In this document: positions 35,231 through 45,303 of the stretch, one piece after another
How positions within the stretch are numbered: position 1 is the stretch's first letter
Layout: each line of letters starts with the position of its first letter
DNA from: PALSA-894 sp963734185
GTDB lineage: Bacteria; Pseudomonadota; Alphaproteobacteria; Rhizobiales; Xanthobacteraceae
NCBI GenBank assembly: GCA_963734185.1
Contig: CAVTGA010000001.1
Location: 682,001-746,000 of the forward strand
Length of the DNA: 64,000 nucleotides
Direction of reading: 5' to 3'
The notes under the pieces: model-generated
What the model saw: the letters and a program-made list of their open reading frames with translations, nothing else
Databases searched by the model: none
What the model was told of the DNA's origin: nothing
Made by a program: the position numbers and the translations under genes

Positions 35231-36202
35231 ATGTGGGGTTTCGATCTGTCTTCGATTCCAGGCCTTGATCTGACGGCCGGGACGTTCACGCTTCCGTTGT
35301 GGGCGGCGGGCGCCGCTGCCGCATTGGTTGTTCTGTTCTTCATCATCGCGCTGTTCCGCTCCGGCCTGAGCAACCTGCTCGCGTTGGTGGTACGGCTCGG
35401 CGCCATCGTGCTCGTGGTCGTGTTCGCCTGGTACTATCTGGAACGCGCCGCCGAGCAGCAGCGCGCCGAGGAGCGCCGCTCGCTCGATCAGCGTGGCCTC
35501 GAACTGACGTCGCGCTCGATCGTGCCCGGCTCCGCGCTTGCCTGCCTCGATGCGACGAGCGGCGACGCCGTCGAGGGCGCGTGCGAGCGCGCGGTGTTCG
35601 CCAGTGCCGAGACGGTCGCCGCCGCGACCGCCCTGGCCGGGGCGCGGCTCGCGCTGCTCAACGATGCCAACGATTTCGCCAACCGCAATCCGAGCTACCA
35701 GAACTCGGCCACGCTCGCCGGACTTCAGCGCACGGTCTCGGCCGACCGGTTCGGCCTCGTCGCCCACGTGCTGGCGACGCGCGACGGATGCACGTTCGAG
35801 AACTGCGATGCGTTCGTGATGGTCAACGATGCCAATCGGCTGCGCGCCAACCTGCGCGAGCGCACCTTCGACGCGTTGGTGGCGCGCTACGCCACCAACT
35901 GGCCGACGCGCGCGCGCACCGCAGCGCCCGGCAATACCAGCATGACGTTCCCCTCGGCCGCATCGGTGCCGCCGCTCCCAAGCGGCGAGGCGCCGGCGCC
36001 GCCGTCGTCGCAGCCGTTCGCCGCGACACCGCCGGCGGTCCCGCCGTTGGTGCCGGCTCCGGCCAATACCCAGCCGGCCGCGCAGAAGCGACCCGCGCCG
36101 CCGCCGGCCAAGACCGCGCAGCCGCGACCCGCTCCGCCGCCGCCGGTCCAGCTCGGCCCGCCCCCCTCGGCGAGCGCGCCTCCGCCCGCGCGCGCCCAAT
36201 AG
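35231..36202 (+). CDS. Hypothetical membrane protein with Pro-rich C-terminus
   Basis: 323 residues from ATG 35231. Two hydrophobic helices (about 22-45 and 48-68) are followed by a helical soluble part with paired Cys (SALACLDATSGDAVEGACE; ATRDGCTFENCDAF) that could form disulfides in the periplasm, then a long Pro/Ala-rich tail from about 235 to the end. I know this arrangement as a conserved hypothetical in this order, without function. The biotin carboxylase gene begins 7 bp after it. Confidence 0.7.
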   Translation: MWGFDLSSIPGLDLTAGTFTLPLWAAGAAAALVVLFFIIALFRSGLSNLLALVVRLGAIVLVVVFAWYYLERAAEQQRAEERRSLDQRGLELTSRSIVPGSALACLDATSGDAVEGACERAVFASAETVAAATALAGARLALLNDANDFANRNPSYQNSATLAGLQRTVSADRFGLVAHVLATRDGCTFENCDAFVMVNDANRLRANLRERTFDALVARYATNWPTRARTAAPGNTSMTFPSAASVPPLPSGEAPAPPSSQPFAATPPAVPPLVPAPANTQPAAQKRPAPPPAKTAQPRPAPPPPVQLGPPPSASAPPPARAQ

Positions 36203-36209
36203 GGCCCGC

Positions 36210-38150
<1,941 letters not shown>

Positions 38151-38214
38151 TTGCGCGGTGGAAATCTGTGTTCAGGTTTCGACGCCGCGGCCTTCCCTAT
38201 GATAGAGGCGGGTC

Positions 38215-38652
38215 ATGCCGCTCCATCTCTTGAAACTGTGCGTCGGCTGCGACTCGGTCCAGGACCTCGAGGACTGGATCAGGCAGCGGCTGAAGGAAAA
38301 GAAGAAGCGCGGGGAGAAGCCCGAGCACATCCACACCACGCGCATGGTGCCGAAGCGCGCCGGGGAGCTCGTCGACGGCGGCTCGCTCTACTGGGTGATC
38401 CGCGGCGAGATCCTGTGCCGCGAGCGGCTGATCGCGGTGAGGCCGTTCGTCGACAAGGATGGGATCGGCCGCTGCCGGCTGGTGATGGACGGCAAGCTCA
38501 CGCTGGTGCAACCGCGGCCGTTCCGCGCGTTCCAGGGCTGGCGCTATCTCAGCGTCAAGGACGCGCCGCGGGACCTCGATCGCGCCGCGCCCGGCGCCAG
38601 GAACATGCCGGAGGCGATGCGGCGCGAGCTGCGCGAGCTCGGCCTGCTCTGA
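38215..38652 (+). CDS. DUF1489 family protein
   Basis: 145 residues, soluble. LHLLKLCVGCDSVQDLEDWI at the start, then HTTRMVPKRAGELVDGGSLYWVIRG and MDGKLTLVQPRPFRAFQGWRYL are the hallmark blocks of DUF1489, restricted to alphaproteobacteria. Function unknown. It follows the carboxylase gene on the same strand after 64 bp. Confidence 0.85.
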   Translation: MPLHLLKLCVGCDSVQDLEDWIRQRLKEKKKRGEKPEHIHTTRMVPKRAGELVDGGSLYWVIRGEILCRERLIAVRPFVDKDGIGRCRLVMDGKLTLVQPRPFRAFQGWRYLSVKDAPRDLDRAAPGARNMPEAMRRELRELGLL

Positions 38653-38726
38653 TTGCGCCGAGCGGGCGGAACGGCCATCATGCGCGCGACGAACTCGCGC
38701 ATCCGAACGGGTATCCGAGCACGCGA

Positions 38727-39662
38727 ATGATCATCGGCAGCCAGGAAGACGTCACCAAGGCGGTGTTGAGCGAGCTGCAGCGCGCTTCCGATGCGCGCTT
38801 CAAGGAGATCATGTCCTCCCTGGTGCGCCATCTGCACGGCTTCGCGCGCGACGTGAAATTGACCGAAGAGGAATTCCAGGCCGCCTGCGGCTATATCGTC
38901 GCGCTCGGCAAGCGCACCACCGAGACGCACAACGAAGCGGTGCTGATGGCGGGGTCGCTCGGCCTGTCGTCGCTGGTCTGCCTCATCAACAACGGCGACA
39001 ACGGGCAGACCGAGACCGACGCCAATCTGCTCGGGCCGTTCTGGCGCATGGATTCGCCCGTGACGGCGAACGGCGGCTCGATCGTGCGTTCGCCGACGCC
39101 GGGACCGGCGCTGTTCGTCAACGCGTGGCTCAAGGACCGGCAGGGCCGGCCGATCGAGGGCGCCGAGATCGACGTGTGGCAATCCTCGCCGGAAGGCTTC
39201 TACGAGAATCAGGACCCGGTGCAGGCCGACATGAACCTGCGCGGCAAGTTCTTCAGCGACCGCGCGGGCCACTTCGGCTTCCGCAGCGTGAAGCCGGCCG
39301 GATATCCGATTCCGGTCGACGGGCCGGTCGGCGAGCTCCTGCGCGCGCAGGGGCGTCATAACATGCGCCCCGCTCACCTGCACGTGCTCGCCTTCAAGCA
39401 GGGCTTCAAGACGCTGATCTCGCAGGTCTACGTCAACGACGACCAGTACATCGACAGCGACGTGCAGTTCGGCGTCACGCGCCATCTGATCGGCAACTAC
39501 GTGCGCCACGAGGGCGGCGCGCCGGCGCCGGATGTGACGGGTGCGTGGTACTCGCTCGACCACACGTTCGTGATGGAAGCCGGCCGCGCCAAGCTGCCGC
39601 GCGCGCCGATCAGCGGCAAGGCGCGCGGCGAGCGGCCGCAGATTCCGACGCTGAGCTATTGA
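38727..39662 (+). CDS. Intradiol ring-cleavage dioxygenase (catechol/hydroxyquinol 1,2-dioxygenase type)
   Basis: 311 residues from ATG 38727. The N-terminal helical dimerisation domain (about 1-100) is followed by the beta-sandwich. Fe(III) ligands can be placed: Tyr in SPEGFYENQD, Tyr in PAGYPIPVDGP, and two His in MRPAHLHVLAF. The order Y-Y-H-H and the long N-terminal domain fit catechol/hydroxyquinol 1,2-dioxygenases. No other ring-cleavage pathway genes are beside it; two periplasmic binding proteins follow on the same strand, the first after 41 bp, suggesting an aromatic ligand for them. Confidence 0.87.
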   Translation: MIIGSQEDVTKAVLSELQRASDARFKEIMSSLVRHLHGFARDVKLTEEEFQAACGYIVALGKRTTETHNEAVLMAGSLGLSSLVCLINNGDNGQTETDANLLGPFWRMDSPVTANGGSIVRSPTPGPALFVNAWLKDRQGRPIEGAEIDVWQSSPEGFYENQDPVQADMNLRGKFFSDRAGHFGFRSVKPAGYPIPVDGPVGELLRAQGRHNMRPAHLHVLAFKQGFKTLISQVYVNDDQYIDSDVQFGVTRHLIGNYVRHEGGAPAPDVTGAWYSLDHTFVMEAGRAKLPRAPISGKARGERPQIPTLSY

Positions 39663-39703
39663 GGCGCCGCTTCGCCGCGGCGAGACCGCATCGGGAGGAG
39701 ACC

Positions 39704-40864
39704 ATGATCCGCACAGTCCTGATTGCAGCCTTCACCGCCGCGCTTGCCGGAAGCGCCGCCGCCCAGGAGATGCTGAAGATCGGCATGAGCATCCCGCTCA
39801 CCGGCGCCGGCTTCAACGCGGTCGGCAAGCAGGTGCTGGCCGGCGCGCGGCTGTACATGCAGCAGCACGGCGACACCGTCGCCGGCAGGAAGATCGAGCT
39901 GCTGGTGCGCGACGACGCCGGCGTCGCCGACAATGCGCGGCGCATCGTCCAGGAGATGATCGTCAACGACAAGGTCGCCATCGTCGGCGGCGGCATCACG
40001 CCGACCGCGCTCGCGATCGCGCAGCTGGTGACGCAGGCCAAGGTCGCGACCGTGGTCATGGTTTCGGGCGCTTCCATCACGGTCGACCGCTCGCCCTTCA
40101 TGGTGCGCACGAGCTTCACGCTCGGACAGTCGTCCGCGGTCATGGGCGAATGGGCGGCCAAGAACGGGTCGAAGAAGGTCGTGACCATCGTCAACGACTG
40201 GGCGCCCGGCATCGAGGCCGAAAGCGCCTTCATCGAGCGCTTCACGCAAGGCGGCGGGCAGATCATCGAGAAGCTGCGCGTGCCGCTCGCCAACCCCGAC
40301 TACGCGCCGTTCCTGCAGCGTGCGCGCGACGCCAATCCCGACACGCTGTTCGTCTACTTCCCGGGGACGCAGGCCGGCATCTTCGCCAAGCAGTTCCGCG
40401 AGCGCGGCTTCGACAAGTCGGGCATCACCATGATCGGCCCCGGCGACCTGACCGACGACGACGAGCTCAACGGTCTCGGCGACCAGATGATCGGCATCGT
40501 GACGGCGCACATCTACTCGGCGCTGCACGATTCGGCGATGAACAAGCGCTACGTCGAGGCGTTCCGCAAGGCCAACAACTTCCGTCCGAACTTCATCTCG
40601 GTCGGCGGTTACGACGCCATGCACGTGATTTACGAAGCGCTGAAGAAGACCGGCGGCAAGACCGACGGCGAAGCGCTGATCGCGGCCATGAAGGGGATGA
40701 AATGGGAGAGCCCGCGCGGGCCGATCTCGATCGATCCGGAGACGCGCGACATCGTGCAGAACGTCTATGTGCGCAAGGTCGAGAAGGTCAACGGCGAGCT
40801 TTACAACGTCGAATTCGCGACCTTCGAAGCGGTCAAGGACCCGATCCGCGGCGCGAAGAAGTAG
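39704..40864 (+). CDS. Branched-chain-type ABC transporter substrate-binding protein (first of pair)
   Basis: 386 residues from ATG 39704, with GGGAGGAG upstream. Signal peptide about 1-21 (ends GSAAA). Peripla_BP_6 fold: LKIGMSIPLTGAGFNAVGKQVLAGARLYMQQ, VGGGITPTALAIAQL, LRVPLANPDYAPFLQRARD, NFISVGGYDAMHVIYEALKKTGGKTDGEALI. Members of this group bind amino acids or aromatic acids. It is 41 bp downstream of the dioxygenase and has a close paralogue at 41199. No permease or ATPase genes accompany it here. Confidence 0.88.
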   Translation: MIRTVLIAAFTAALAGSAAAQEMLKIGMSIPLTGAGFNAVGKQVLAGARLYMQQHGDTVAGRKIELLVRDDAGVADNARRIVQEMIVNDKVAIVGGGITPTALAIAQLVTQAKVATVVMVSGASITVDRSPFMVRTSFTLGQSSAVMGEWAAKNGSKKVVTIVNDWAPGIEAESAFIERFTQGGGQIIEKLRVPLANPDYAPFLQRARDANPDTLFVYFPGTQAGIFAKQFRERGFDKSGITMIGPGDLTDDDELNGLGDQMIGIVTAHIYSALHDSAMNKRYVEAFRKANNFRPNFISVGGYDAMHVIYEALKKTGGKTDGEALIAAMKGMKWESPRGPISIDPETRDIVQNVYVRKVEKVNGELYNVEFATFEAVKDPIRGAKK

Positions 40865-40877
40865 GATTCGCTTTTGC

Positions 40878-41041
40878 CGTAGGGTGGGCAAAGGCGCGGC
40901 CGCAATCTCGCCGTGACGCACTGGCGGCGACCGCGCCGTGCCCACGCGGATGAAGAAGAATAAGACGCGTGGGCAAAAGGCGCACGATGTCCGGCGCACC
41001 GCCGCGAGCGCGGCGTGCTGCGCCTTTGCCCACCCTACAGC
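40878..41041. repeat. TAGGGTGGGCAAAG palindromic repeat, family E
   Basis: Outer arms CGTAGGGTGGGCAAAGG and CCTTTGCCCACCCTACAG; inner arms GTGCCCACGCG and CGCGTGGGCA; the rest GC-rich. Together they could fold into one long imperfect cruciform of about 160 bp. It lies between the two binding-protein genes. I recognise the outer motif as a common intergenic repeat in this order. Confidence 0.75.
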
Positions 41042-41198
41042 GCCGGGGTGCGAAGAATTGACACGCCGGAAAGTCCCATTGGCGCGCGGTTTTCGGCTAT
41101 AGGGAGTTATTGCCGGTCGCTGCCGGACACAGTAATGACGTGCCGACGGCCGGACGCGGCCGCGGGGCGAGAAACAAACCACTTGCGGGAGGATCGAG

Positions 41199-42371
41199 AT
41201 GGATCGCAGACGGTTCGTGACGGGTGCGGCGACGATCGCCGTTGCGGGGCTCGCCGGCAGCGGCGCCTCCGCGCAGGAAGTGGTCAAGGTCGGCATCGTG
41301 ATGCCGCTCACCGGCGGGCTTGCCGCCGTCGGCAAGCAGGTCGTCGCAGCGGCGCGGCTTTACGTGGCGCAGCACGGCGACACGGTCGCGGGTCGCAAGA
41401 TCGAGCTGATCGTCAAGGACGACGGCGGCGTGCCCGACAACTCCAAGCGCATCGCGCAGGAATTGATCGTCAACGACAAAGTGGCCTTCCTCGGCGCCGG
41501 CATCACGCCGAGCGCGTTCGCGATCGCGCCGCTCGCCACGCAGGCCAAGATCGCGACCGTGGTGATGGTATCGGGAACCTCGGTGGTGACCGAGCGCTCG
41601 CCCTACCTGGTGCGCACCAGCTTCACGCTCGGCCAGCAGTCATCGATCATCGCCCAGTGGGCGGCCAAGAACGGCAGCAAGAAGGTCGTGATCCTCCAGT
41701 CCGACTGGGCTCCGGGCGCCGAGGCGACCGCCGTGTTCACCGACTACTTCACCAAGGCCGGCGGCACGGTCGCCGAGACCATCAAGGTGCCGCTCGCCAA
41801 TCCCGACTTCGCGCCGTTCCTGCAACGCGCGCGTGACGCCACCCCCGACACGCTGTTCGTGTTCGTGCCGGCGGGCCAGGCCGGCACCTTCGCCAAGCAG
41901 TTCATCGAGCGCGGGCTCGACAAGGCCGGTATCAAGCTGATCGGTCCCGGGGATGTGACCGACGACGACGACCTGCCGCAGATGGGCGACGCCATGCTCG
42001 GCACCGTCACGGCCGGGCACTATTCGGCGGCGCATCCTTCGGCCGCCAACAAGGCGTATGTCGCGGCCTTCAAGAAGGCCAACAACTACCGCCCGAACTT
42101 CATCTCGCTCGGCGGCTGGGACGGCATGCATGTGATCTACGAGGCGCTCAAGAAGACCGGCGGCAAGACCGACGGCGACGCGCTCGTCGCCGCCATGAAG
42201 GGCCTCAAATGGGAAAGCCCGCGCGGACCGATCTCGATCGACCCGGAGACGCGCGACATCATCCAGAATGTCTACGTGCGCAAGGTCGAGCGCGCCGAGG
42301 GCGAGCTCTACAATATCGAGTTCGCGACCTTCGAGGCGGTCAAGGACCCGATCAAGGCGGCGAAGAAGTAG
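41199..42371 (+). CDS. Branched-chain-type ABC transporter substrate-binding protein (second of pair)
   Basis: 390 residues. The N-terminus MDRRRFVTGAATIAVAGLAG looks like a Tat signal, unlike the Sec-type signal of the first copy. The mature part is a close paralogue with the same blocks (VKVGIVMPLTGGLAAVGKQV, VPLANPDFAPFLQRARD, SLGGWDGMHVIYEALKKTGGKTDG, RGPISIDPETRDI-QNVYVRKVE). Export through Tat would imply folding or ligand loading in the cytoplasm. Likely same ligand class as the first copy. Confidence 0.88.
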   Translation: MDRRRFVTGAATIAVAGLAGSGASAQEVVKVGIVMPLTGGLAAVGKQVVAAARLYVAQHGDTVAGRKIELIVKDDGGVPDNSKRIAQELIVNDKVAFLGAGITPSAFAIAPLATQAKIATVVMVSGTSVVTERSPYLVRTSFTLGQQSSIIAQWAAKNGSKKVVILQSDWAPGAEATAVFTDYFTKAGGTVAETIKVPLANPDFAPFLQRARDATPDTLFVFVPAGQAGTFAKQFIERGLDKAGIKLIGPGDVTDDDDLPQMGDAMLGTVTAGHYSAAHPSAANKAYVAAFKKANNYRPNFISLGGWDGMHVIYEALKKTGGKTDGDALVAAMKGLKWESPRGPISIDPETRDIIQNVYVRKVERAEGELYNIEFATFEAVKDPIKAAKK

Positions 42372-42372
42372 C

Positions 42373-42497
42373 TCGTAGCCGGGGTTTCGCGGCAAGCGAA
42401 ACCCCGGGTTCTGTGCCCGCGGCAAGACTTCCCCGGATTGCGCAGTAGCGCGTTGAAGACGCGCGTAAACGCGCTTATGACGCAATCGGGCTACGAG
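42373..42497. repeat. CTCGTAGCC inverted repeat, family F, with embedded 32-bp unit
   Basis: Ends CTCGTAGCC and GGGCTACGAG form a terminal inverted repeat; inside are CGGGGTTTCGCGGCAAGCG and AAACCCCGG arms. About 42448-42484 carries a reversed single copy of the 32-bp unit that is tandemly repeated at 32104 (AAGACGCGCGTAAACGCGC). A nested or composite intergenic element downstream of the binding protein gene. Confidence 0.75.
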
Positions 42498-42593
42498 GTC
42501 GCCTCACGGTTAACCAGGAACGACGAGCACGTAGACAAACTGTCTTGACCTTGGCGCAATTCGATCCCGATTATGCGGCGAGGGGACGGGGTA

Positions 42594-43517
42594 ATGTTGC
42601 TCCAGGCGACTGTCGGCGTACCGCGTTCCGCGCATGTGATCGTGCTTGGAAACGAGAAGGGCGGCTCGGGCAAGTCCACGACCGCCATGCATGTCGCGAT
42701 CGCGCTGCTCAAGGCCGGGCAGCAGGTGGCAACGATCGATCTCGACAGCCGCCAGAAGACCTTGACGCATTATGTCGAGAATCGCCGCGACTGGGCCAAG
42801 CGGGCCGGGATCGCGCTCGAAATCCCGGCGCATTTCACTGTGGCGCGCGCGAATGGCGCGCGGGTCGACGAAAACGAGGCCGCGGAGTTCTCGGGCTTCG
42901 CCGCCGCCGTCGCGGCCGCCGAGCACAGCCACGACTTCGTGGTGATCGATACGCCCGGCAACGACACCTATCTGATGCGGCTCGCCCACGCGATGGCGGA
43001 TACGCTGCTGACGCCGCTCAACGACAGCTTCCTCGATTTCGATGTGCTCGGAAGCGTCGATCCGGAGACCTACGAGGTGACCGGCGTCAGCCACTATTGC
43101 GAGATGACGCGCGAGGCGCGGCGCCAGCGGCGCATCGTCGACGGCGGGCTGACCGACTGGGTGGTCGCGCGCAACCGCGTCACCCTCGGCGGATCGTGCA
43201 ATAAGCAGCGGGTCGCCGAGTGCATGAGCGAACTCGGCCTGCGCCTCGGCTTCCGCACCACCGAGGGCTTTGCCGAGCGCGTGGTCTATCGCGAATTCTT
43301 CCCGCGTGGACTGACCGCGCTCGACCATCTCGATGAGGCGACGCTCGGAACGCGGCCCGGCCTGGCGCACCTCACCGCACGGCAGGAAGTGCGCGCGCTG
43401 ATCGACGCGCTCAAGCTGCCGATCGACGAGAAGGGCCGGCGGCGCGCGGCCGCGCGGGCCGAATGGTCGGCCTCGGCCGGCCGGCCGCTCGATACTCACG
43501 AGGTCATCGCCGAATAG
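42594..43517 (+). CDS. mipZ: MipZ-type division plane positioning ATPase (ParA/MinD family)
   Basis: 307 residues from ATG 42594 (an in-frame ATG at 42573 would add 7). Deviant Walker A GNEKGGSGKSTTAMH at about 19-33, IDLDSRQKTLTHYVENR, and VVIDTPGNDTYL as Walker B. The switch and C-terminal blocks (LNDSFLDFDVL, VYREFFPRGLTALD) are characteristic of MipZ rather than ParA. In Caulobacter MipZ forms a gradient from ParB-bound poles and blocks FtsZ assembly, placing division at midcell. It stands alone, upstream of a family A repeat. Confidence 0.88.
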   Translation: MLLQATVGVPRSAHVIVLGNEKGGSGKSTTAMHVAIALLKAGQQVATIDLDSRQKTLTHYVENRRDWAKRAGIALEIPAHFTVARANGARVDENEAAEFSGFAAAVAAAEHSHDFVVIDTPGNDTYLMRLAHAMADTLLTPLNDSFLDFDVLGSVDPETYEVTGVSHYCEMTREARRQRRIVDGGLTDWVVARNRVTLGGSCNKQRVAECMSELGLRLGFRTTEGFAERVVYREFFPRGLTALDHLDEATLGTRPGLAHLTARQEVRALIDALKLPIDEKGRRRAAARAEWSASAGRPLDTHEVIAE

Positions 43518-43526
43518 CGCTAGACT

Positions 43527-43692
43527 CTAGTGTCCCGATTCCGAAGTTCGCCGGCGCGTGCAGGACATTCGGAAGCGAACTTCGGAATCAAAGGGACACT
43601 AGCAACTCTATGATCCTAGTGCCCCTTTGAACCCGAAGTTCGCAATCTCCCTTGCCGCATGGTGGGTGCGAACTTCGGGTTCGGGGCACTAG
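43527..43692. repeat. Double-hairpin repeat element, family A, copy 2
   Basis: Same two-hairpin architecture and the same 166-bp length as 4-169; hairpins at 43527-43602 and 43616-43692, each bounded by CTAG. It lies between mipZ and the VWA gene and ends 41 bp before the latter's start. Confidence 0.88.
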
Positions 43693-43733
43693 CGGCCATT
43701 GCGCCGGCCGCGCAAAGTGCCATCTTTGTGGGC

Positions 43734-44471
43734 ATGGCTGACGACAACGAGCAACGCCCGGCCCCGGCCGGCCAGGGAGCGAAACCGGTTCCGGCTTCGC
43801 CGCGTCCGGAAATCGACGCCTTCATCGCGCGCGCCCGCACCCTCGCGCCGCCGCTCGAGCCCGGTACGCGCGGCCGCCTGATCTTCGCGCTCGACGCGAC
43901 CATGAGCCGCCAGCCGACCTGGGACACCGCCTGCCGGCTGCAGGCCGACATGTTCCGCGAAGCGGCCGCGATCGGCGGGCTCGACGTGCAGCTGGTGTAC
44001 TACCGCGGCTTCGGCGAATGCCGCGCATCGCGCTGGGTATCGGACGGCGCGCGCCTTGCCGATCTCATGTCGCGCATCGACTGCCGCGGCGGCCATACCC
44101 AGATCGGCAAGGTGCTCGGCCATGCGCGCAACGAGACCGAGAGGGCCAAGGTGCAGGCGCTGGTGTTCGTCGGCGATGCCATGGAGGAGGGGATCGACGA
44201 TCTGGCGGCGGCGGCGGGCGAACTGGGCCTGCGCGGGGTGCCGGCCTTCGTGTTCCAGGAGGGCGGCGATCCGATCGCCGAACAGGCGTTCCGCGAAATC
44301 GCAAGATTGAGCCGCGGCGTCTATTGCCGCTTCGACGTGGGCGCCGCGCATGAACTGAGTGAGCTCCTGCGCGCGGCCGCGGCCTACGCGGCCGGCGGCA
44401 TGAAGGCGCTCGCCGATCTCTCGGCGCGCCGCAGTGCGGGCGCGCGCCGCCTGCTCGCGCAGATGAGATAG
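43734..44471 (+). CDS. VWA-domain-like protein
   Basis: 245 residues from ATG 43734; an earlier ATG at 43659 lies within the repeat and is not credible. Soluble. LIFALDATMSRQPTWDTACRLQADMF (about 49-74) resembles a von Willebrand A fold with a partly degenerate MIDAS (D54-A-T-M-S58). VQALVFVGDAMEEGIDDLAAAAGELGLRGVPAFVFQEG is the second core strand region. The J-protein gene starts 2 bp after its stop, so the two are one operon and may act together. Confidence 0.75.
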   Translation: MADDNEQRPAPAGQGAKPVPASPRPEIDAFIARARTLAPPLEPGTRGRLIFALDATMSRQPTWDTACRLQADMFREAAAIGGLDVQLVYYRGFGECRASRWVSDGARLADLMSRIDCRGGHTQIGKVLGHARNETERAKVQALVFVGDAMEEGIDDLAAAAGELGLRGVPAFVFQEGGDPIAEQAFREIARLSRGVYCRFDVGAAHELSELLRAAAAYAAGGMKALADLSARRSAGARRLLAQMR

Positions 44472-44473
44472 GA

Positions 44474-45175
44474 ATGACGCTGCTCCTCGGCCTCGTCGCG
44501 CTGGTGCTGCTGCTGTGGCTGCTCAACAGCTACGTCAAGGCCGACCCGCGCAAGGTTGCGGCGACGCTCAAGCTTTCGGGTGGGATTGCGGCGCTGGCCG
44601 GCGCGGCCTTCCTGGCCGCGCGGGGACAGCTCGGCCTCGCCATTCCGCTCGGCGCTGCGGGCCTCGGCCTGCTCGGCTGGTTGCCGTTCGGCCCGGCCGG
44701 GTTCGGTGCGCGCACGCAGAAGAGCGCGGGCCAGGTCTCGCGCGTACGTTCCGCCTTCCTCGAGATGGAGCTCGACCACGACAGCGGCGCGATGCAGGGC
44801 CGCATCCTGGCCGGCCGCCACGAGGGCGCGGCACTCGACCAGCTCGAGGTCGCGACGCTCGTCGGCCTCTTGGCCGAGATCGACGAGGAGAGCCGCGCCC
44901 TATTGGCAACGTATCTTGACCGCCGGCAGCCCGGCTGGCGTGAGCACGCGCAGGACAATGCGACAGCGGGGCAGGGGAGCGCGTCGCGCGGCGGGCCAAT
45001 GACCGCGCAGGAGGCCTATCAGATCCTTGGCCTTGAGCCCGGCGCCAGCGCCGAGGACATCAGCCGCGCGCATCGCACGCTGATGAAGAAACTGCATCCC
45101 GACCAGGGGGGAACCAACTACCTCGCCGCCCGTATCAACGAGGCGAAGGACGTCCTTCTTGCCCGTCATCGCTGA
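44474..45175 (+). CDS. Membrane-anchored C-terminal J-domain protein (Tim14/Pam18-like)
   Basis: 233 residues. N-terminal hydrophobic segments (about 2-20 and 38-72), a soluble middle (about 85-165, resembling a four-helix acidic module), then a C-terminal J domain from about 176. HPD is at 208-210 in MKKLHPDQGGTNYLAARINEAKDVLL. That ending is strikingly like mitochondrial Tim14/Pam18, where the J domain recruits Hsp70 at the import channel. Alphaproteobacterial homologues (TimB in Caulobacter) are known. Co-operonic with the VWA protein. Confidence 0.82.
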   Translation: MTLLLGLVALVLLLWLLNSYVKADPRKVAATLKLSGGIAALAGAAFLAARGQLGLAIPLGAAGLGLLGWLPFGPAGFGARTQKSAGQVSRVRSAFLEMELDHDSGAMQGRILAGRHEGAALDQLEVATLVGLLAEIDEESRALLATYLDRRQPGWREHAQDNATAGQGSASRGGPMTAQEAYQILGLEPGASAEDISRAHRTLMKKLHPDQGGTNYLAARINEAKDVLLARHR

Positions 45176-45249
45176 GATACTCCTCACACAACACTCACGC
45201 TCAGCGGCTCCTTCCTCTCTTTGACGTCCCCGTTTGCGGTCTCTCTTGA

Positions 45250-45297
45250 CGCATGACCTTGGTCGGAAAAGCCTGTCGACTTTTCCGGGTCATGCGC
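45250..45297. repeat. GCATGACC hairpin repeat (family B-like)
   Basis: GCATGACCTTGGTCGGAAAAG and CTTTTCCGGGTCATGC enclose CCTGTCGA. It sits between the convergent J-protein and carboxypeptidase genes, 7 bp after the latter's stop, and can act as hairpin for both. Confidence 0.65.
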
Positions 45298-45303
45298 TGG
45301 TTT

